Shown in pieces: positions 24,550 to 35,700 of a stretch of DNA of 64,000 bases. Origin of the DNA: Bacillus sp. HMF5848. Lineage in GTDB: Bacteria > Bacillota > Bacilli > Bacillales > HMF5848. The number at the start of each line of letters is the position of its first letter. Within the stretch, counting starts at the first letter, position 1. A program made the translations under genes and the position numbers. Location of the stretch: NCBI RefSeq assembly GCF_003944835.1, contig NZ_RWIV01000001.1, positions 2,713,001 to 2,777,000 on the forward strand, in the 5' to 3' direction. The notes under the pieces are model-generated. The model ran no database searches. It had not been told where the DNA came from and saw only the letters and a program-made list of their open reading frames with translations.

Positions 24550-26808
24550 TCACATACTTTCATGGAATGTTCTGTTGATTACATCAATCTGTTGTTCACG
24601 AGTTAATTTAACAAAGTTAACAGCGTATCCAGATACACGAATTGTAAGCTGAGGATACTTTTCTGGGTGCTCCATAGCATCCATTAACATTTCGCGCTCG
24701 AACACGTTAACGTTAATGTGGTGACCTGTTTGTGATGCATATCCATCAAGGATTGCTACAAGATTGTTTATGCGTGTATCTTCGTCTTTTCCAAGAGCAC
24801 CTGGTACCATTGAGTGTGTTAATGAAATACCATCTAAAGAATGCTCATATGGTAATTTAGCAACTGAGCTTACAGATGCTAAAGCACCTTTTGTGTCACG
24901 ACCATGCATTGGGTTTGCACCTGGTGCAAATGGTTCGCCTGCTTTACGTCCATCAGGAGTGTTACCTGTCTTCTTACCATACACTACGTTTGAAGTGATA
25001 GTTAAGATTGATTGAGTAGGAATCGCATTACGGTATGTTTTATGCTTACGAATCTTATTCATGAATGTTTCAACTAAGTCTACAGCAATTTGGTCTACAC
25101 GATCATCGTTGTTACCGTATTTAGGGAAGTCCCCTTCGATTTCGAAGTCAACTGCTAAGCCGTTTTCATCACGGATTGTTTTTACTTTCCCGTATTTAAT
25201 CGCACTTAATGAGTCAGCCACAACCGATAAACCAGCGATACCGCAAGCCATTGTACGAACTACATCTTTATCGTGCAATGCCATTTCAATTCTTTCATAG
25301 CTGTATTTATCATGCATGTAATGAATGATGTTAAGAGCATTCATATATACACCAGCAATCCACTCTAACATAACATCATATTTTTCCATTACTTCATTAT
25401 AATCAAGATATTCAGAAGTGATTGGTTGATACGTTGGCGCTACTTGTACCTTTAACTTCTCATCTACACCACCGTTGATAGCATATAATAATGCTTTTGC
25501 AAGGTTGGCACGAGCACCGAAGAACTGCATTTGCTTACCAATGCGCATTGCAGAAACACAACATGCGATACCATAGTCATCGCCATACTCTGGACGCATT
25601 AGGTCATCATTTTCATATTGAATAGAGCTTGATTTAATACTCATTTTCGAACAATACTTTTTGAAGCCCTCAGGAAGCTTTGTTGACCATAAAATTGTTA
25701 AGTTTGGCTCTGGTGCCGGTCCTAAGTTATCAAGTGTATGCAAGAAGCGGAACGATGTTTTTGTTACTAACGGACGTCCGTCATTTGACATACCAGCAAT
25801 TGATTCAGTTACCCAAGTTGGATCTCCGCTAAATAATTCATTGTATTCAGGAGTACGTAAGAACTTTACAATACGTAACTTCATAATGAAGTGATCAACG
25901 ATTTCTTGTGCTTCTTCCTCTGTGATCACGCCATTCTTAATGTCGCGCTCGAAGTAGATATCTAAGAAAGTAGATACGCGACCTAAACTCATCGCAGCAC
26001 CGTTTTGCTCTTTAATAGCAGCTAAGTAACCAAAGTATAACCACTGCACTGCTTCTTGAGCTGTTGTAGCAGGCTTAGAAATATCATAGCCATATGCTGC
26101 ACCCATTTGCTTTAATTCTGCTAATGCGCGTGTTTGTTCTGAAAGTTCTTCGCGAAGACGGATAACTTCTTCAGACATCGGTTGGCCTTCCATTAATTTT
26201 AACTGCTCTTTTTTATCAGCTATTAATTTATCAACACCATAAAGAGCAACACGACGGTAGTCACCGATAATACGACCACGACCATATGCATCTGGAAGAC
26301 CTGTTACGATCCCTGCTTTACGTGCCATTTTGATTTCAGGTGTGTAAGCATCGAATACACCTTGGTTGTGTGTTTTACGATAATCTGTAAAGATTTTTTC
26401 TACTTGTGGGCTCAACTTGAAGCCATATGCATCACAAGCATCTTTAACCATTCTAATTCCGCCGTACGGTTGGATAGAACGTTTGAAAGGTGCGTCAGTT
26501 TGAACACCTACAACTTTTTCTAATGTTTCATTTAAGTATCCAGCTCCATGTGAAGTAATGGTGGATGGAGTTTCTGTATCAACGTCAAGAACATCACCAT
26601 TTTCGCGCTCTTGCTTTGTTAGTTCCATTACTTGCTCCCAAAGCTTTGTTGTTGCTTCAGTTGGAGCAGCTAAAAATTCTTCATTACCCTCATATACTGT
26701 CCAGTTGTTTACGATGAAATCACGAACATCAACACGAGATTGCCATACACCAGTTTTAAAGCCTTGCCACGGATTTTTAGTTTCGTTTTTTTCAATTGTC
26801 ATAACCAT
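24550..26808 (-). CDS. pflB: Formate acetyltransferase (pyruvate formate-lyase)
   Basis: A 752-residue glycyl-radical enzyme that splits pyruvate with CoA into acetyl-CoA and formate without oxygen. The catalytic Cys-Cys pair is in GIACCVSAM, and the radical glycine is in [11 protein letters not shown] near the C-terminus. The length is normal. GGAGGGTG lies 9 bases before the ATG. pflA follows directly. Two Rex/Fnr-type operators upstream fit anaerobic control, and with adhE on the same strand 4 kb away it provides a formate plus ethanol branch of mixed-acid fermentation. Confidence 0.97.
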   Translation of the reverse strand: MVMTIEKNETKNPWQGFKTGVWQSRVDVRDFIVNNWTVYEGNEEFLAAPTEATTKLWEQVMELTKQERENGDVLDVDTETPSTITSHGAGYLNETLEKVVGVQTDAPFKRSIQPYGGIRMVKDACDAYGFKLSPQVEKIFTDYRKTHNQGVFDAYTPEIKMARKAGIVTGLPDAYGRGRIIGDYRRVALYGVDKLIADKKEQLKLMEGQPMSEEVIRLREELSEQTRALAELKQMGAAYGYDISKPATTAQEAVQWLYFGYLAAIKEQNGAAMSLGRVSTFLDIYFERDIKNGVITEEEAQEIVDHFIMKLRIVKFLRTPEYNELFSGDPTWVTESIAGMSNDGRPLVTKTSFRFLHTLDNLGPAPEPNLTILWSTKLPEGFKKYCSKMSIKSSSIQYENDDLMRPEYGDDYGIACCVSAMRIGKQMQFFGARANLAKALLYAINGGVDEKLKVQVAPTYQPITSEYLDYNEVMEKYDVMLEWIAGVYMNALNIIHYMHDKYSYERIEMALHDKDVVRTMACGIAGLSVVADSLSAIKYGKVKTIRDENGLAVDFEIEGDFPKYGNNDDRVDQIAVDLVETFMNKIRKHKTYRNAIPTQSILTITSNVVYGKKTGNTPDGRKAGEPFAPGANPMHGRDTKGALASVSSVAKLPYEHSLDGISLTHSMVPGALGKDEDTRINNLVAILDGYASQTGHHINVNVFEREMLMDAMEHPEKYPQLTIRVSGYAVNFVKLTREQQIDVINRTFHESM

Positions 26809-26859
26809 TTGGTATCACCCTCCGATATTTTTATCATAATTCGGGTCGCTATGTTTTGC

Positions 26860-26875
26860 TGTGAGGTTTCTCACA
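26860..26875 (-). promoter_or_regulatory. Fnr-type operator upstream of pflB (site 1)
   Basis: TGTGAGGTTTCTCACA is a perfect TGTGA-N6-TCACA inverted repeat 52 bases before the pflB start, as in the adhE promoter. Confidence 0.6.
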
Positions 26876-26952
26876 TTTACACAGTGACAACTTTATGAAC
26901 AAATCCACTTTCTCACTTTTATCAGGTTTCTAACATTACCACAGTGCAAACT

Positions 26953-26970
26953 TTGTGAACCTATTCACAT
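26953..26970 (-). promoter_or_regulatory. Rex-box operator upstream of pflB (site 2)
   Basis: TTGTGAACCTATTCACAT matches TTGTGAA-N4-TTCACAA at all but the last base. A 37-base direct repeat (26864-26900 and 26924-26960, 31 of 37 identical) links this site to site 1. The remaining gene-free bases to 27230 are AT-rich with no recognisable gene. Confidence 0.6.
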
Positions 26971-27230
26971 ATATATTTTCAAAAAAAGCGGAGTGCTTTA
27001 TATCATCCCGCTTTGTTCTTGATATATAAATCGTACCAGTTTTTTAGAATAAGTACAATATATTTTTTGAAATATTTTTTGACAAATTTGTGATACAGGG
27101 TTGTTAAAATCATATTTATCAACCTGAAACTGTTATATAAGAACAGAACCAAAAACTATAACAGACTAATACAGATGTCTTTTTTAGTTTTATTTTTAAA
27201 ATAAAAAAAGCCTCTCTTTTACATAATTCT

Positions 27231-27641
27231 CATACAAAACGTTCGTAAGCCGCATTCTGTTCATAGTGTGCTATAATCGGACAGTATATGCCCTCGCACA
27301 ATATGGAGAATCATCTATCTCACAGCTTAAACTGTGGCGTCCTTTTGGTTCAATTCCCGCCAGACGCTTCCCCTACCAAATTTGGGTTTCTCGCTCGTGG
27401 GGTTTACCTCGTTCCACCTTCAAAATTTCTCTTGAAGCTCCGTCACTGTGGCACTTTCAAGGTATTGGCACCATATCCAAATCGGACTTAGGTGCGGTCC
27501 CTGCCGTCAGTCCATACGTTTATGGACTGCCCAAGCTTACTGTTTCGCTTGGCACGAACACTACAGGCATCGCAGCCTGTGCGAGTACGGACTTTCCTCA
27601 CAAAGCTTAAAGCTTTGCGCGATTCTCTCACGTTTTGTATG
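27231..27641 (-). ncRNA. rnpB: RNase P RNA, bacterial type B
   Basis: Catalytic RNA of RNase P, which removes 5' leaders from pre-tRNA. On the minus strand the conserved core blocks are present in order: GAGGAAAGTCC, the CAGTGACG region, GGTAAACCCC with GAGCGAGAAACCCAAATTT, and ACAGAATGCGGCTTAC near the 3' end. The terminal helix is ATACAAAACGT pairing with ACGTTTTGTAT at 27233-27243 and 27630-27640. The layout is that of the Bacillus type B RNA. An AAAAG-CTTTT hairpin with a T-run at 27201-27218 follows it. Open frames across this region are not genes. Confidence 0.97.
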
Positions 27642-27747
27642 AAATTTTATATAAAAGAAAAGCTTTATTAATTAATGTGTCGTTAAGATGTGACAAAATC
27701 CATGTTATCATATTACAGAAATCAGTTCAATGTAAGTTATTGGAATT

Positions 27748-29343
27748 TTATCCGATCACTTTTTTAATTGTGTAATGCAAAATATCCGGATAAGTCTCAA
27801 ACGAGTAACCGCAATGAATTCTTTCTGTCCATTTATGTGGGTCTCTCCCAAAAGGACCTACATTCATGACCGGTGTTTTAATGGTAGGTAATTTAAAAAC
27901 CTTCTCGGTTACATTATTATTATATGGCATATTCTTTGAGAGCATGCGCCACTCATCATTTGATACATTAATATTTATAAAGCTTAAATCCGATAATCCA
28001 TTGAAGTATTTATTTTCAACAAAATGAATATTATAAGTGTCTCTAGCGTAAGTTTTTATTTCGTTTAATGTCCCCTTAACTAAAGAGTCGTTACTTGAAC
28101 AAACCGCAGGATAATATGGCGCAGCTAGAAATACAACAAGCATTGGTGCATACTCATGACAAAGTGATGCTATATACTCAGCAAACTTAATTGTCATTTC
28201 ATTATCAGATATATTTTCATGATTAGCTTTAATTAAATGCTGTCCTCGTAACACTTCCTGCTCACCATGCTCTGCAACAGCTAAATCATACAATTCCGAA
28301 AACGTAAATACTTTAATTGAAGAAAAGATGTTTGCTCGCTCCTGTAGTTTCTCCTTATAAAAATTGCTTATATTTGAACTAGCCTCTATTGCAACTTTTT
28401 TCAAGTCATTAATAAGAGTGGGTAAGTTCTTTTCCATCATCATTATATTATAAAGTGCTGCTGCAGCATGAGGAGTTTGTACTGAATAATCTGTTTTTAA
28501 ATCTTTTAAATATAAGTTAACTGGTGGTGGTGTAACCTCCTTAGCAATTGTTTCACAGAACTCTGTATTAAGCTCAATATGTCTATTTACTTCAGAAATC
28601 ATATAATTTGCACTTATACCCCCGAACGGCTCACCTACATGCGTTTCTGTTCCGTAACTTAAAAACCCCGCTAGAATCTTACCAATTGAACCGGTATAAA
28701 TATAATGAGTATCATCTTGTGGATATCTTGCAAACATAGGTTCTGAATTTATGCACATTTTGTATTGCAGTGACCATCTTTCGGCTAAGTCAAGAAGCAC
28801 CGGAACAGCTGCTACCATGCCTGCTGAATACATCTCTTCGTCAGGGACCGTTACGAGCAGCACATTGCCATTAAACTCTCCGTTACATGCTTTCTCTATC
28901 ATTGAAAGCTGAACGGTTAAGCCTGCTTTCATGTCTAAACTACCTCTACCGAATAGCCACTCATCCTTTAAATCCTCTTTCACATGGTCAGGTAACTTAT
29001 CTATGTGTTGATAAAATTGTTTTGTTAATTCAACCGTATCAAATGCAAGATTTTTCCACTCCCCATAATCTTCTATACCCACTACATCGAAATGACTTAA
29101 CAAAATTACAGTGTCAGCGACCGTTGGCTCATTCTTAACAAGCGCCGTTAAGAATTGCCGTCCGTCTGCTAATGGATGAAGCTGGACATGATTAGGGTTT
29201 TGTTGAAAATATGGTATTTCTAATAATTGGTAAAATAAATATTCTGGGAGCACAACCTCTTCATAGCTACCTGTCACACTGTTGTATTGTACGAGTGTAT
29301 GCAATAAGTCTACCATTTGTTCTTTAGTTTGCCACTTCGTCAT
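27748..29343 (-). CDS. yqjN: M20-family peptidase/deacylase YqjN (RocB-like)
   Basis: A 531-residue metallopeptidase of the M20 family, in the RocB-like branch assumed to act in amino acid breakdown. Metal-binding elements are SHFDVVG (residues about 83-89), GRGSLDMKAGL and the catalytic VPDEEMYSAG; a late NKYFNGLSDLSF supplies the last ligand region. The enlarged size is normal for this branch compared with the roughly 400 residues of other M20 enzymes. B. subtilis has yqjN beside proI and yqjM, matching the next gene here. GGAGGG is positioned before the ATG. Confidence 0.85.
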   Translation of the reverse strand: MTKWQTKEQMVDLLHTLVQYNSVTGSYEEVVLPEYLFYQLLEIPYFQQNPNHVQLHPLADGRQFLTALVKNEPTVADTVILLSHFDVVGIEDYGEWKNLAFDTVELTKQFYQHIDKLPDHVKEDLKDEWLFGRGSLDMKAGLTVQLSMIEKACNGEFNGNVLLVTVPDEEMYSAGMVAAVPVLLDLAERWSLQYKMCINSEPMFARYPQDDTHYIYTGSIGKILAGFLSYGTETHVGEPFGGISANYMISEVNRHIELNTEFCETIAKEVTPPPVNLYLKDLKTDYSVQTPHAAAALYNIMMMEKNLPTLINDLKKVAIEASSNISNFYKEKLQERANIFSSIKVFTFSELYDLAVAEHGEQEVLRGQHLIKANHENISDNEMTIKFAEYIASLCHEYAPMLVVFLAAPYYPAVCSSNDSLVKGTLNEIKTYARDTYNIHFVENKYFNGLSDLSFININVSNDEWRMLSKNMPYNNNVTEKVFKLPTIKTPVMNVGPFGRDPHKWTERIHCGYSFETYPDILHYTIKKVIG

Positions 29344-29483
29344 CGTCGAGCCCTCCTTTTTTGTATTTTAATTTTTTCTAATTATTCTGTAAATAAATAA
29401 ACCTATAGTATTATATTTTTAATAATTCTTGTCTCGTGATACCATTTATTTAGAGATACGAAATTAGGATAAGGGGGCTCTAT

Positions 29484-30503
29484 ATGAAATCTATTTTATT
29501 TTCAAGTTATACAATAAAAAATGTTGAACTAAAAAACCGTATCGTTATGGGACCGATGTGTATGTATTCGTCACATAACGAAGATGGGATGGTAGAAGAT
29601 TGGCATATGACTCACTATGTAAGCCGCGCAGTTGGTGGGGTTGGACTTGTTATGATAGAGGCCACAGCTGTTACAGCACAAGGACGTATTTCCCCGCAAG
29701 ACTTAGGCATTTGGAATGATACCCAAATCGAAGGTTTGCATAAGCTAGTACAGCAGTTACATAACAACGGGGCAAAAACAGCCATTCAATTAGCGCATGC
29801 TGGGAGAAAAGCAAATGTAGACGGCACTATCATTGCACCTTCTGCAATAGGGTTTAGTGATGCTTACAAAACACCTTCTGCTATGACAATAGAAGACATT
29901 AAAGAAACAGTTGAAGCATTTAAGGTAGCAGCTGAGCGCTCCAAGCAAGCCGGCTTTGATATAATAGAATTGCATGGGGCACATGGATATTTAATAAACC
30001 AGTTCTTATCACCGCTATCTAATAATCGTGACGATCAATATGGTGGATCTGCAGAAAATCGTTATCGTTTTCTTCGAGAAATTATAGAGGCTGTTAATGA
30101 AGTGTGGGATGGTCCGTTATTCGTTCGTGTTTCTGCTACAGATCACCACCCTGATGGATTAACAGTCGAAGATTACGTAACGTTTTGCACATGGATGAAA
30201 GAACAAGGGGTTGACTTGATTGATGTTAGTTCAGGCGCTTTAGTGCCGGCCAAAATTGATGTATACCCAGGATATCAAATTACGTTAGCAGAGAAGATTC
30301 GCAATGAATCCCAAATTGCTACTGGTGCTGTTGGTTTAATTACAACGGGGATTCAGGCTGAAGAAATAGTCCACAATAATCGCGCTGATTTGGTTTTCGT
30401 AGCAAGAGAATTATTACGAGATCCTTACTGGCCTAGAACTGCCGCTAAAGAGCTAGGCGTTAAAATTGCACCACCTATACAATATGAACGAGGCTGGGTT
30501 TAA
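29484..30503 (+). CDS. namA: NADPH dehydrogenase, old yellow enzyme (YqjM)
   Basis: A 339-residue FMN-dependent ene-reductase of the thermophilic-like old yellow enzyme class. Cys26 and Tyr28 (PMCMYS), which tune the flavin, are in the same positions as in B. subtilis YqjM, and [14 protein letters not shown] holds the His pair that binds substrate oxygen. It reduces activated carbon-carbon double bonds and probably deals with reactive electrophiles. AAGGGGG precedes the ATG. It is divergent from yqjN and convergent with rnz, as in B. subtilis. Confidence 0.95.
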   Translation: MKSILFSSYTIKNVELKNRIVMGPMCMYSSHNEDGMVEDWHMTHYVSRAVGGVGLVMIEATAVTAQGRISPQDLGIWNDTQIEGLHKLVQQLHNNGAKTAIQLAHAGRKANVDGTIIAPSAIGFSDAYKTPSAMTIEDIKETVEAFKVAAERSKQAGFDIIELHGAHGYLINQFLSPLSNNRDDQYGGSAENRYRFLREIIEAVNEVWDGPLFVRVSATDHHPDGLTVEDYVTFCTWMKEQGVDLIDVSSGALVPAKIDVYPGYQITLAEKIRNESQIATGAVGLITTGIQAEEIVHNNRADLVFVARELLRDPYWPRTAAKELGVKIAPPIQYERGWV

Positions 30504-30591
30504 AAACAAAGTTCCTTCATGACTAATTGAGGCTGAATAGCTACTTCAGATTGCACGGGGATGAAAAAATGCTTATTTAACAAGTTATACA

Positions 30592-30627
30592 AAAAACTAC
30601 TCACCAATATTAGGATGAGTAGTTTTT
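30592..30627. terminator. Bidirectional terminator between namA and rnz
   Basis: AAAAACTACTCA pairs perfectly with TGAGTAGTTTTT (12 bp), with T/A runs on both strands; it overlaps the rnz stop codon. Confidence 0.85.
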
Positions 30628-31546
30628 ACCTTTTTGGAATCTCTGTTTTATAAAAATCCTTTGCCATGCTTGTATTTTTAAAGATTTCTTTTGCTTCTAT
30701 TAAAAGCTGTTCCTCTTCGGCAGGTTGATATCGTGAACTGATATGCGTCATGATTAGTCTTTTAGCTTGTGCCTCTAAAGCTATCGCCGCAGCTTGTTTT
30801 GCTGTTGTATGAAAATAATTATATGCAATTTCAGCCTTATCTTCTGCGAAGGTCGCTTCATGTACTAACACATCAGCTTCTCTCCCCAACCTAACTGAGG
30901 CATCGCAATATCTTGTATCGCCAGCTAATGCAACAATCCGACCCTTTTTTGCAGCTGATAAAAAATCCTCGTTACGTAACACAGCTCCCTGCCATTCAAC
31001 AGTGCTACCGTTTTTTATTTTCTGATACATCGGCCCTGGTGGTATCCCTAGTTCTTTTAATTTATCAACTAACAATTCTCCCGGTAAATCCTTTTCAATT
31101 ACACGATACCCAAACGACGGTATACCATGCTGAAGTCGAATAGCTTCAACTTTAAATCCAGAGTCTTCATAAATAATTCCTTCTTCAATTTCCTTCACAT
31201 GTAACTCATATTGCAAATGTGTTTGACTGACTGCTAAAGAAGTTTCAATAAACGATTTAATGCCTTCTGGCCCAAATACTGTTAATGGTGTATTACCACC
31301 TTGAAAGGAACGGCTACCAAGCAGCCCTGGTAGTCCAAAAATATGATCACCATGAAGATGCGTTATATAAATATGTTCAATTCGTCTAGGACGGATGTTG
31401 GTATGTAATATTTGATGCTGTGTTGCCTCCCCGCAATCAAACAGCCATACAGCACCGCGCTCTTGAAGCATGGATAACGCAATCGCTGATACGTTTCGCT
31501 GCTTTCCTGGTACTCCAGCTCCTGTCCCAAGAAATATTAACTCCAA
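30626..31546 (-). CDS. rnz: Ribonuclease Z
   Basis: A 306-residue zinc endonuclease that trims tRNA 3' trailers. Motifs are [14 protein letters not shown] at the start, [18 protein letters not shown] (HxHxDH) and the later SGDT-like AGDTRYC and THISSRY ligands. I chose the TTG start at 31546 because GGGAG lies 8 bases upstream and the product then begins MELIFLGTG, as in B. subtilis (307 residues); ATGs at 31564 and 31576 would start in or before the ribosome-binding site. It is convergent with namA and divergent from a HAD hydrolase gene. Confidence 0.94.
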   Translation of the reverse strand: MELIFLGTGAGVPGKQRNVSAIALSMLQERGAVWLFDCGEATQHQILHTNIRPRRIEHIYITHLHGDHIFGLPGLLGSRSFQGGNTPLTVFGPEGIKSFIETSLAVSQTHLQYELHVKEIEEGIIYEDSGFKVEAIRLQHGIPSFGYRVIEKDLPGELLVDKLKELGIPPGPMYQKIKNGSTVEWQGAVLRNEDFLSAAKKGRIVALAGDTRYCDASVRLGREADVLVHEATFAEDKAEIAYNYFHTTAKQAAAIALEAQAKRLIMTHISSRYQPAEEEQLLIEAKEIFKNTSMAKDFYKTEIPKR

Positions 31547-31661
31547 TGTGTTGACTCCCTTCATTTTGGTTAACACTATCTTATATTAATCTTTACAATA
31601 TCTCAACGGCACAATAATGTATACTAATATGTGAATGTTTTTTAGTAAGGAGCGAAGGAAT

Positions 31662-32492
31662 ATGGAGAATATCCAAGTTATTATTTTTGATTTAGATGGT
31701 ACATTGTATGAAGACACACATCACTTCGATTTTTATGCACAGCGTATTAAAGAGTACCTTCCAGATGAAAAGCAGAGTGTTTTCGAACAAGATTATGAAG
31801 CAGCTGTGAATGGTAAACATACGTTAGCAATTGGGATGGTGTACGATGCTCAGGAAGATTTAATATTACGCCAAAATAAAGGCTATGTTATAGAAGCATA
31901 TTCATGGGACGGCTCCTCACTATCTGAGTCTGATGTTGTAAGTAAATATGGTGAGAAAATCGTATTTGATAGAGAGCGTATGTTTAACGTAGGGGATTTA
32001 TGGTGGATACCAAATGCAATTGGACGCCACTATGGTTTAGGTAGAGAAGAAACTTATGAAGCATTTTTAAAAACACGGGAATATATGATGACGCCAGAAT
32101 TTGTTATGAAGGAAAATAAAGAATTTGTTTCCACTTTAGAAAAACTTAGTCAAACTAAAAAGCTTGTTTTGTTAACAAATAGTCCTCAGCCTGACAGTGA
32201 AGTTATTGTCTCTAAATTAGGACTTTCCGATGTATTCGATCACAAGATTTTCAATGGCAAAAAGCCGGTACATACGCTACAGCACTTTAAAGCTATTCAA
32301 GAAAAATATAGTATTGACTATACCAATATCTTGAGTGTTGGTGACAATTATATTAATGAAATTTTACCTGCCCGTGAATTAGGTTGCCCGACTATTCTAA
32401 TTGATTCGCATCAAATCGGCGAAGACGACCATGCTGATTATATAGTTTCAAATATTGCAGAAGCAACAAAGATTCTGCAAACACTTATATAA
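31662..32492 (+). CDS. HAD-family hydrolase
   Basis: A 276-residue haloacid-dehalogenase-fold hydrolase. Motif I DLDGT is at residues 9-13, motif II is LLTNS, and motif III/IV is in ILSVGDNYINEI. The cap is a larger alpha-helical insertion of about 130 residues. The group contains phosphoglycolate- and pyrimidine-nucleotidase-like phosphatases; the substrate is unknown. I chose the ATG at 31662, after AAGGAGCGAAGG; the ATG at 31635 lies before it. It is followed by a terminator. Confidence 0.85.
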   Translation: MENIQVIIFDLDGTLYEDTHHFDFYAQRIKEYLPDEKQSVFEQDYEAAVNGKHTLAIGMVYDAQEDLILRQNKGYVIEAYSWDGSSLSESDVVSKYGEKIVFDRERMFNVGDLWWIPNAIGRHYGLGREETYEAFLKTREYMMTPEFVMKENKEFVSTLEKLSQTKKLVLLTNSPQPDSEVIVSKLGLSDVFDHKIFNGKKPVHTLQHFKAIQEKYSIDYTNILSVGDNYINEILPARELGCPTILIDSHQIGEDDHADYIVSNIAEATKILQTLI

Positions 32493-32507
32493 TTTGTTTA
32501 GATATAA

Positions 32508-32541
32508 AGCTGCTACACCATTTTAATGGGTGTAGCTTTTT
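32508..32541 (+). terminator. Terminator of the HAD gene
   Basis: GCTACACC and GGTGTAGC form an 8-bp stem with an 8-base AT loop, followed by TTTTTATT. Confidence 0.75.
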
Positions 32542-32550
32542 ATTGTCTTA

Positions 32551-32609
32551 AGAACTGACACTGACACTCCCATACCTGAAGGAGATGGGCTTTCCGTCCG
32601 TGAAGTTCT
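32551..32609 (+). other. Structured element resembling an IS200/IS605-type end
   Basis: AGAACT (32551-32556) and AGTTCT (32604-32609) enclose CCCAT-ATGGG (32569-32573 with 32585-32589) and a CTTT/GAAG pair. The phrase CTGACACTCCCATACCTGAA followed by ATGGGCTTTC is like the conserved hairpin near the right end of IS605/IS1341-type elements. No transposase or TnpB gene is in this window, so at most a remnant is present. Confidence 0.3.
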
Positions 32610-32721
32610 GTAATGTTTTTTTCGCTAAACTTCTTTAATAATAGTACGTTCTATATTAAAGTAGAGAGTGGTATTCTTTAATAATATGAAACCACCATTT
32701 ATCTTACGAGAGGTGCACACA

Positions 32722-35700
32722 ATGAATGTACTATCGAGGTTATTTAATTTACATACTATTCGTCGTCAATTACGTTTTTGGATGACTTTTTCTATATTAT
32801 GTATTTGGGTTGCATGCGCCTCCTCTTACTATTGGATAGAAGTAAAAGAAGGTACAAGTAATTTTCTAGACTATTTAGATCATACTACTAAATTACAGCA
32901 TATGTATATTGAAAGGTGGATGAATAGTCGTAGTGCTGATATACAAACACTAGCAAGCAATCCTTCTATACGTAAAATGGATGAAATTACTATACAAGAG
33001 TTTTTAAATAATACTTTAGAAAATCAAAGCGATTTTAATGCCCTTCATTTTATTAATACGAAGGGGGAAATCTTGTATACCACTGATGATATGAATAAAA
33101 CGAACAATATAACTGTAGAAGACCGAGAGTATTTTAAAGAATCCATGAGAGGAAACACATATAGCTCTGATGTACTAAAAAGTAAGATAAATGGAGACTA
33201 TTATTTGTTCTTCTCCTCCCCTGTACGCAACTATTCTAAAGACATTATTGGGCTAGTTTTAGGTGCTGTTAAGATAGATGCTATTAATAAGGTTCTTAAT
33301 GAAAGTAATTTTGGAAACACAACAGAGACATACTTAGTAAATCTTGATGGTTATCTTCTTACAGAATCAAAATATATTAATGATTTGATAAAAAACGGAG
33401 TCGTTGAAGAAACAGCAAGACTAAATATACAAGTTGAATCCGATATTTTTAAAGCAGCATTAAATAAAGAAGATGTTACATACGCGTATAAAGATTATCG
33501 AGGAACAAAAGTATTCGGTTCATACCACTTTACGAATCATGGCAAATGGATTGTTATTGGAGAAGTTGACAAAAATGAAGTGTTAGAGAAAATTAAACGT
33601 GACGTATTACTAATCAGCCTTTCATTCTTATTAATCATGCTATTTATTCTTCTACTCATATTAAGATTATCAACTAACCTTGAAAGACCGATACATGAAT
33701 TGTTAAAAGGAGCAAAAGTCATTCAAAATGGAGTATATACACATAAAATTAACTTAAAGCAGTATACGAATACTCCTAAGGAATTAGCAGAGCTTTGTGA
33801 AGCATTTAATCAAGTAACTACGACAATTGAGGAGAATTTCTCTCAAATCGAGACAAACGAACAGCGTTACAAGGCACTCTTTGATAACAATCTTGATGCT
33901 GTTTTCTCGTTAAATGAAAGTGGCTGTTTTACATCTGTTAACCCAGCATGTGAGCTTATGAGCGGATTTAGCAAAAATGAGCTTCTTCATATTCCTTATA
34001 GTAAACTTATTGCCCCAGAACACTTATCGTTAGCTAACTCAATCTTTTCGTCAAGTATGAGTGGTCAACCAGAATACGGACATGTTACATTAATCCATAA
34101 AAACGGAGATCAAGTCTATTTATCAGTTTCTACTATACCTATTATTATAGATAATAAAATTATAGGCATACATTGCATTGCAAAGGATATAACAGAGCAG
34201 AAGTTAGCTGAAGAAGCACTCACAAGAGCATATAATCAGCAGCATGCTATTTTGGATAGCATTACAGATGCTTTTATTGCTCTCGATCATGATTGGCGTA
34301 TTATTTTTATGAATCAAGAAGCAGAGCGATATACAGGTAAAGATGCTAGTAAACTATTAGGTAAAAATTTTTGGGATGAATTCCCTGCTCTCATCGGAAC
34401 AAAGTTCGAAGAGGAATATCGTAAAGCTTATAACGAAAATGTCTACACTAGATTTCAAGAGTATTTTCCAAAGTCTAATGCTTGGTTTGATGTAAGAGTG
34501 TATCCTTCCAGCGAAGGATTATCAATCTATATTTTAAATATTACTGAACAAAAACAAGCTGAAGAAGCTCTAAAGGATAGCGAAGAAAGATTCCGACTCC
34601 TAACAGAAAACTTGACAGACATTATTAGTAAGCATCACATCGATGGTACATTCACCTTTGTTTCAAAAGCAGTTAAACATGTGTTAGGGTACCGACCAGA
34701 AATGTTAATGGGAACTCAATCGTATGAATTAATTCATCCTGATGATAAACATAAGATTCAGACGTCACATAAAAAAATACTAGTAACAGATGACGTCAGT
34801 ACACCAACATACAGAATGAAGCATGCTAATGGGCACTACATTTGGGTTGAAACTACAACAAAGAGTTTGTTTCACCCTTTAACGGGTCAGCCTGAAGAGA
34901 TTATTTCGGTTACACGTGATGTCACACAGCGCAAAGAATATGAGCAAGCTATTAAAGAAAATGAAAAACGCTTTAGAGCTATCTTTGACCATGCCGGTAT
35001 CGGGATTGCACTTGTAAGTATGGACGGTTTTGTTATTAACAGTAACCGTGCACTAGTTCAATTGTTAGGCTACGAAAAAAAGGAGTTAGAGTATTTATCC
35101 TTTAGAGATGTCACACACCCTGATGACTGCGAAACAGACTTAAGCCTATTTCGCAAGTTAGCACTTCAGGAAATCGAGTCTTATCAAATTGAGAAACGAT
35201 ATATCCGTAAAGATGGTGCAATTATATGGGCACGCCTAACAGTCTCGATTGTGCACGATGAAAATAACCAGCCTGAATATGCGATTGGAATGATCGAGGA
35301 TATTAGTACGCAAAAAAGAATAAAAGAAGAGTTAGAGATTAGTAAAGAACGCTATAAATCGTTGTTCTCAAATAACAGTGATGCTGTTTTTTCTATCAAT
35401 ATGGATGGTTACTTAACTCAAGTAAATCCAAAGACGTCAGAGCTAACAGGTTATTCAAAAGAAGAGTTAAAAAAGATGAAACTCTCTTCACTTCTTCAAT
35501 CAGAAGATGATAAACGAAATGCCCTAATGGGATTGAGAAAAATAAAGGAAGGTATCTCAAGCACTTTAGAAGTCGCCATTACACACAAGGAAGAGTATCC
35601 TGTGCATGTGACAGTTACTATTATCCCTATTATTCTTAACGAAGTAGTAATCGGCTTATATGGTATTGCTAAAGATATTACTCTTCAAAAGTTTGCGGAG

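Noticed and set aside
27266-27642. Three open frames on the plus strand of 64-114 codons
   Set aside because: They lie on the antisense strand of rnpB, whose conserved RNA core explains the sequence fully.
32551-32609. Cyclic-di-GMP riboswitch before the diguanylate cyclase gene
   Set aside because: The hairpins do not show the conserved GEMM core; the resemblance to an IS605 end is better.
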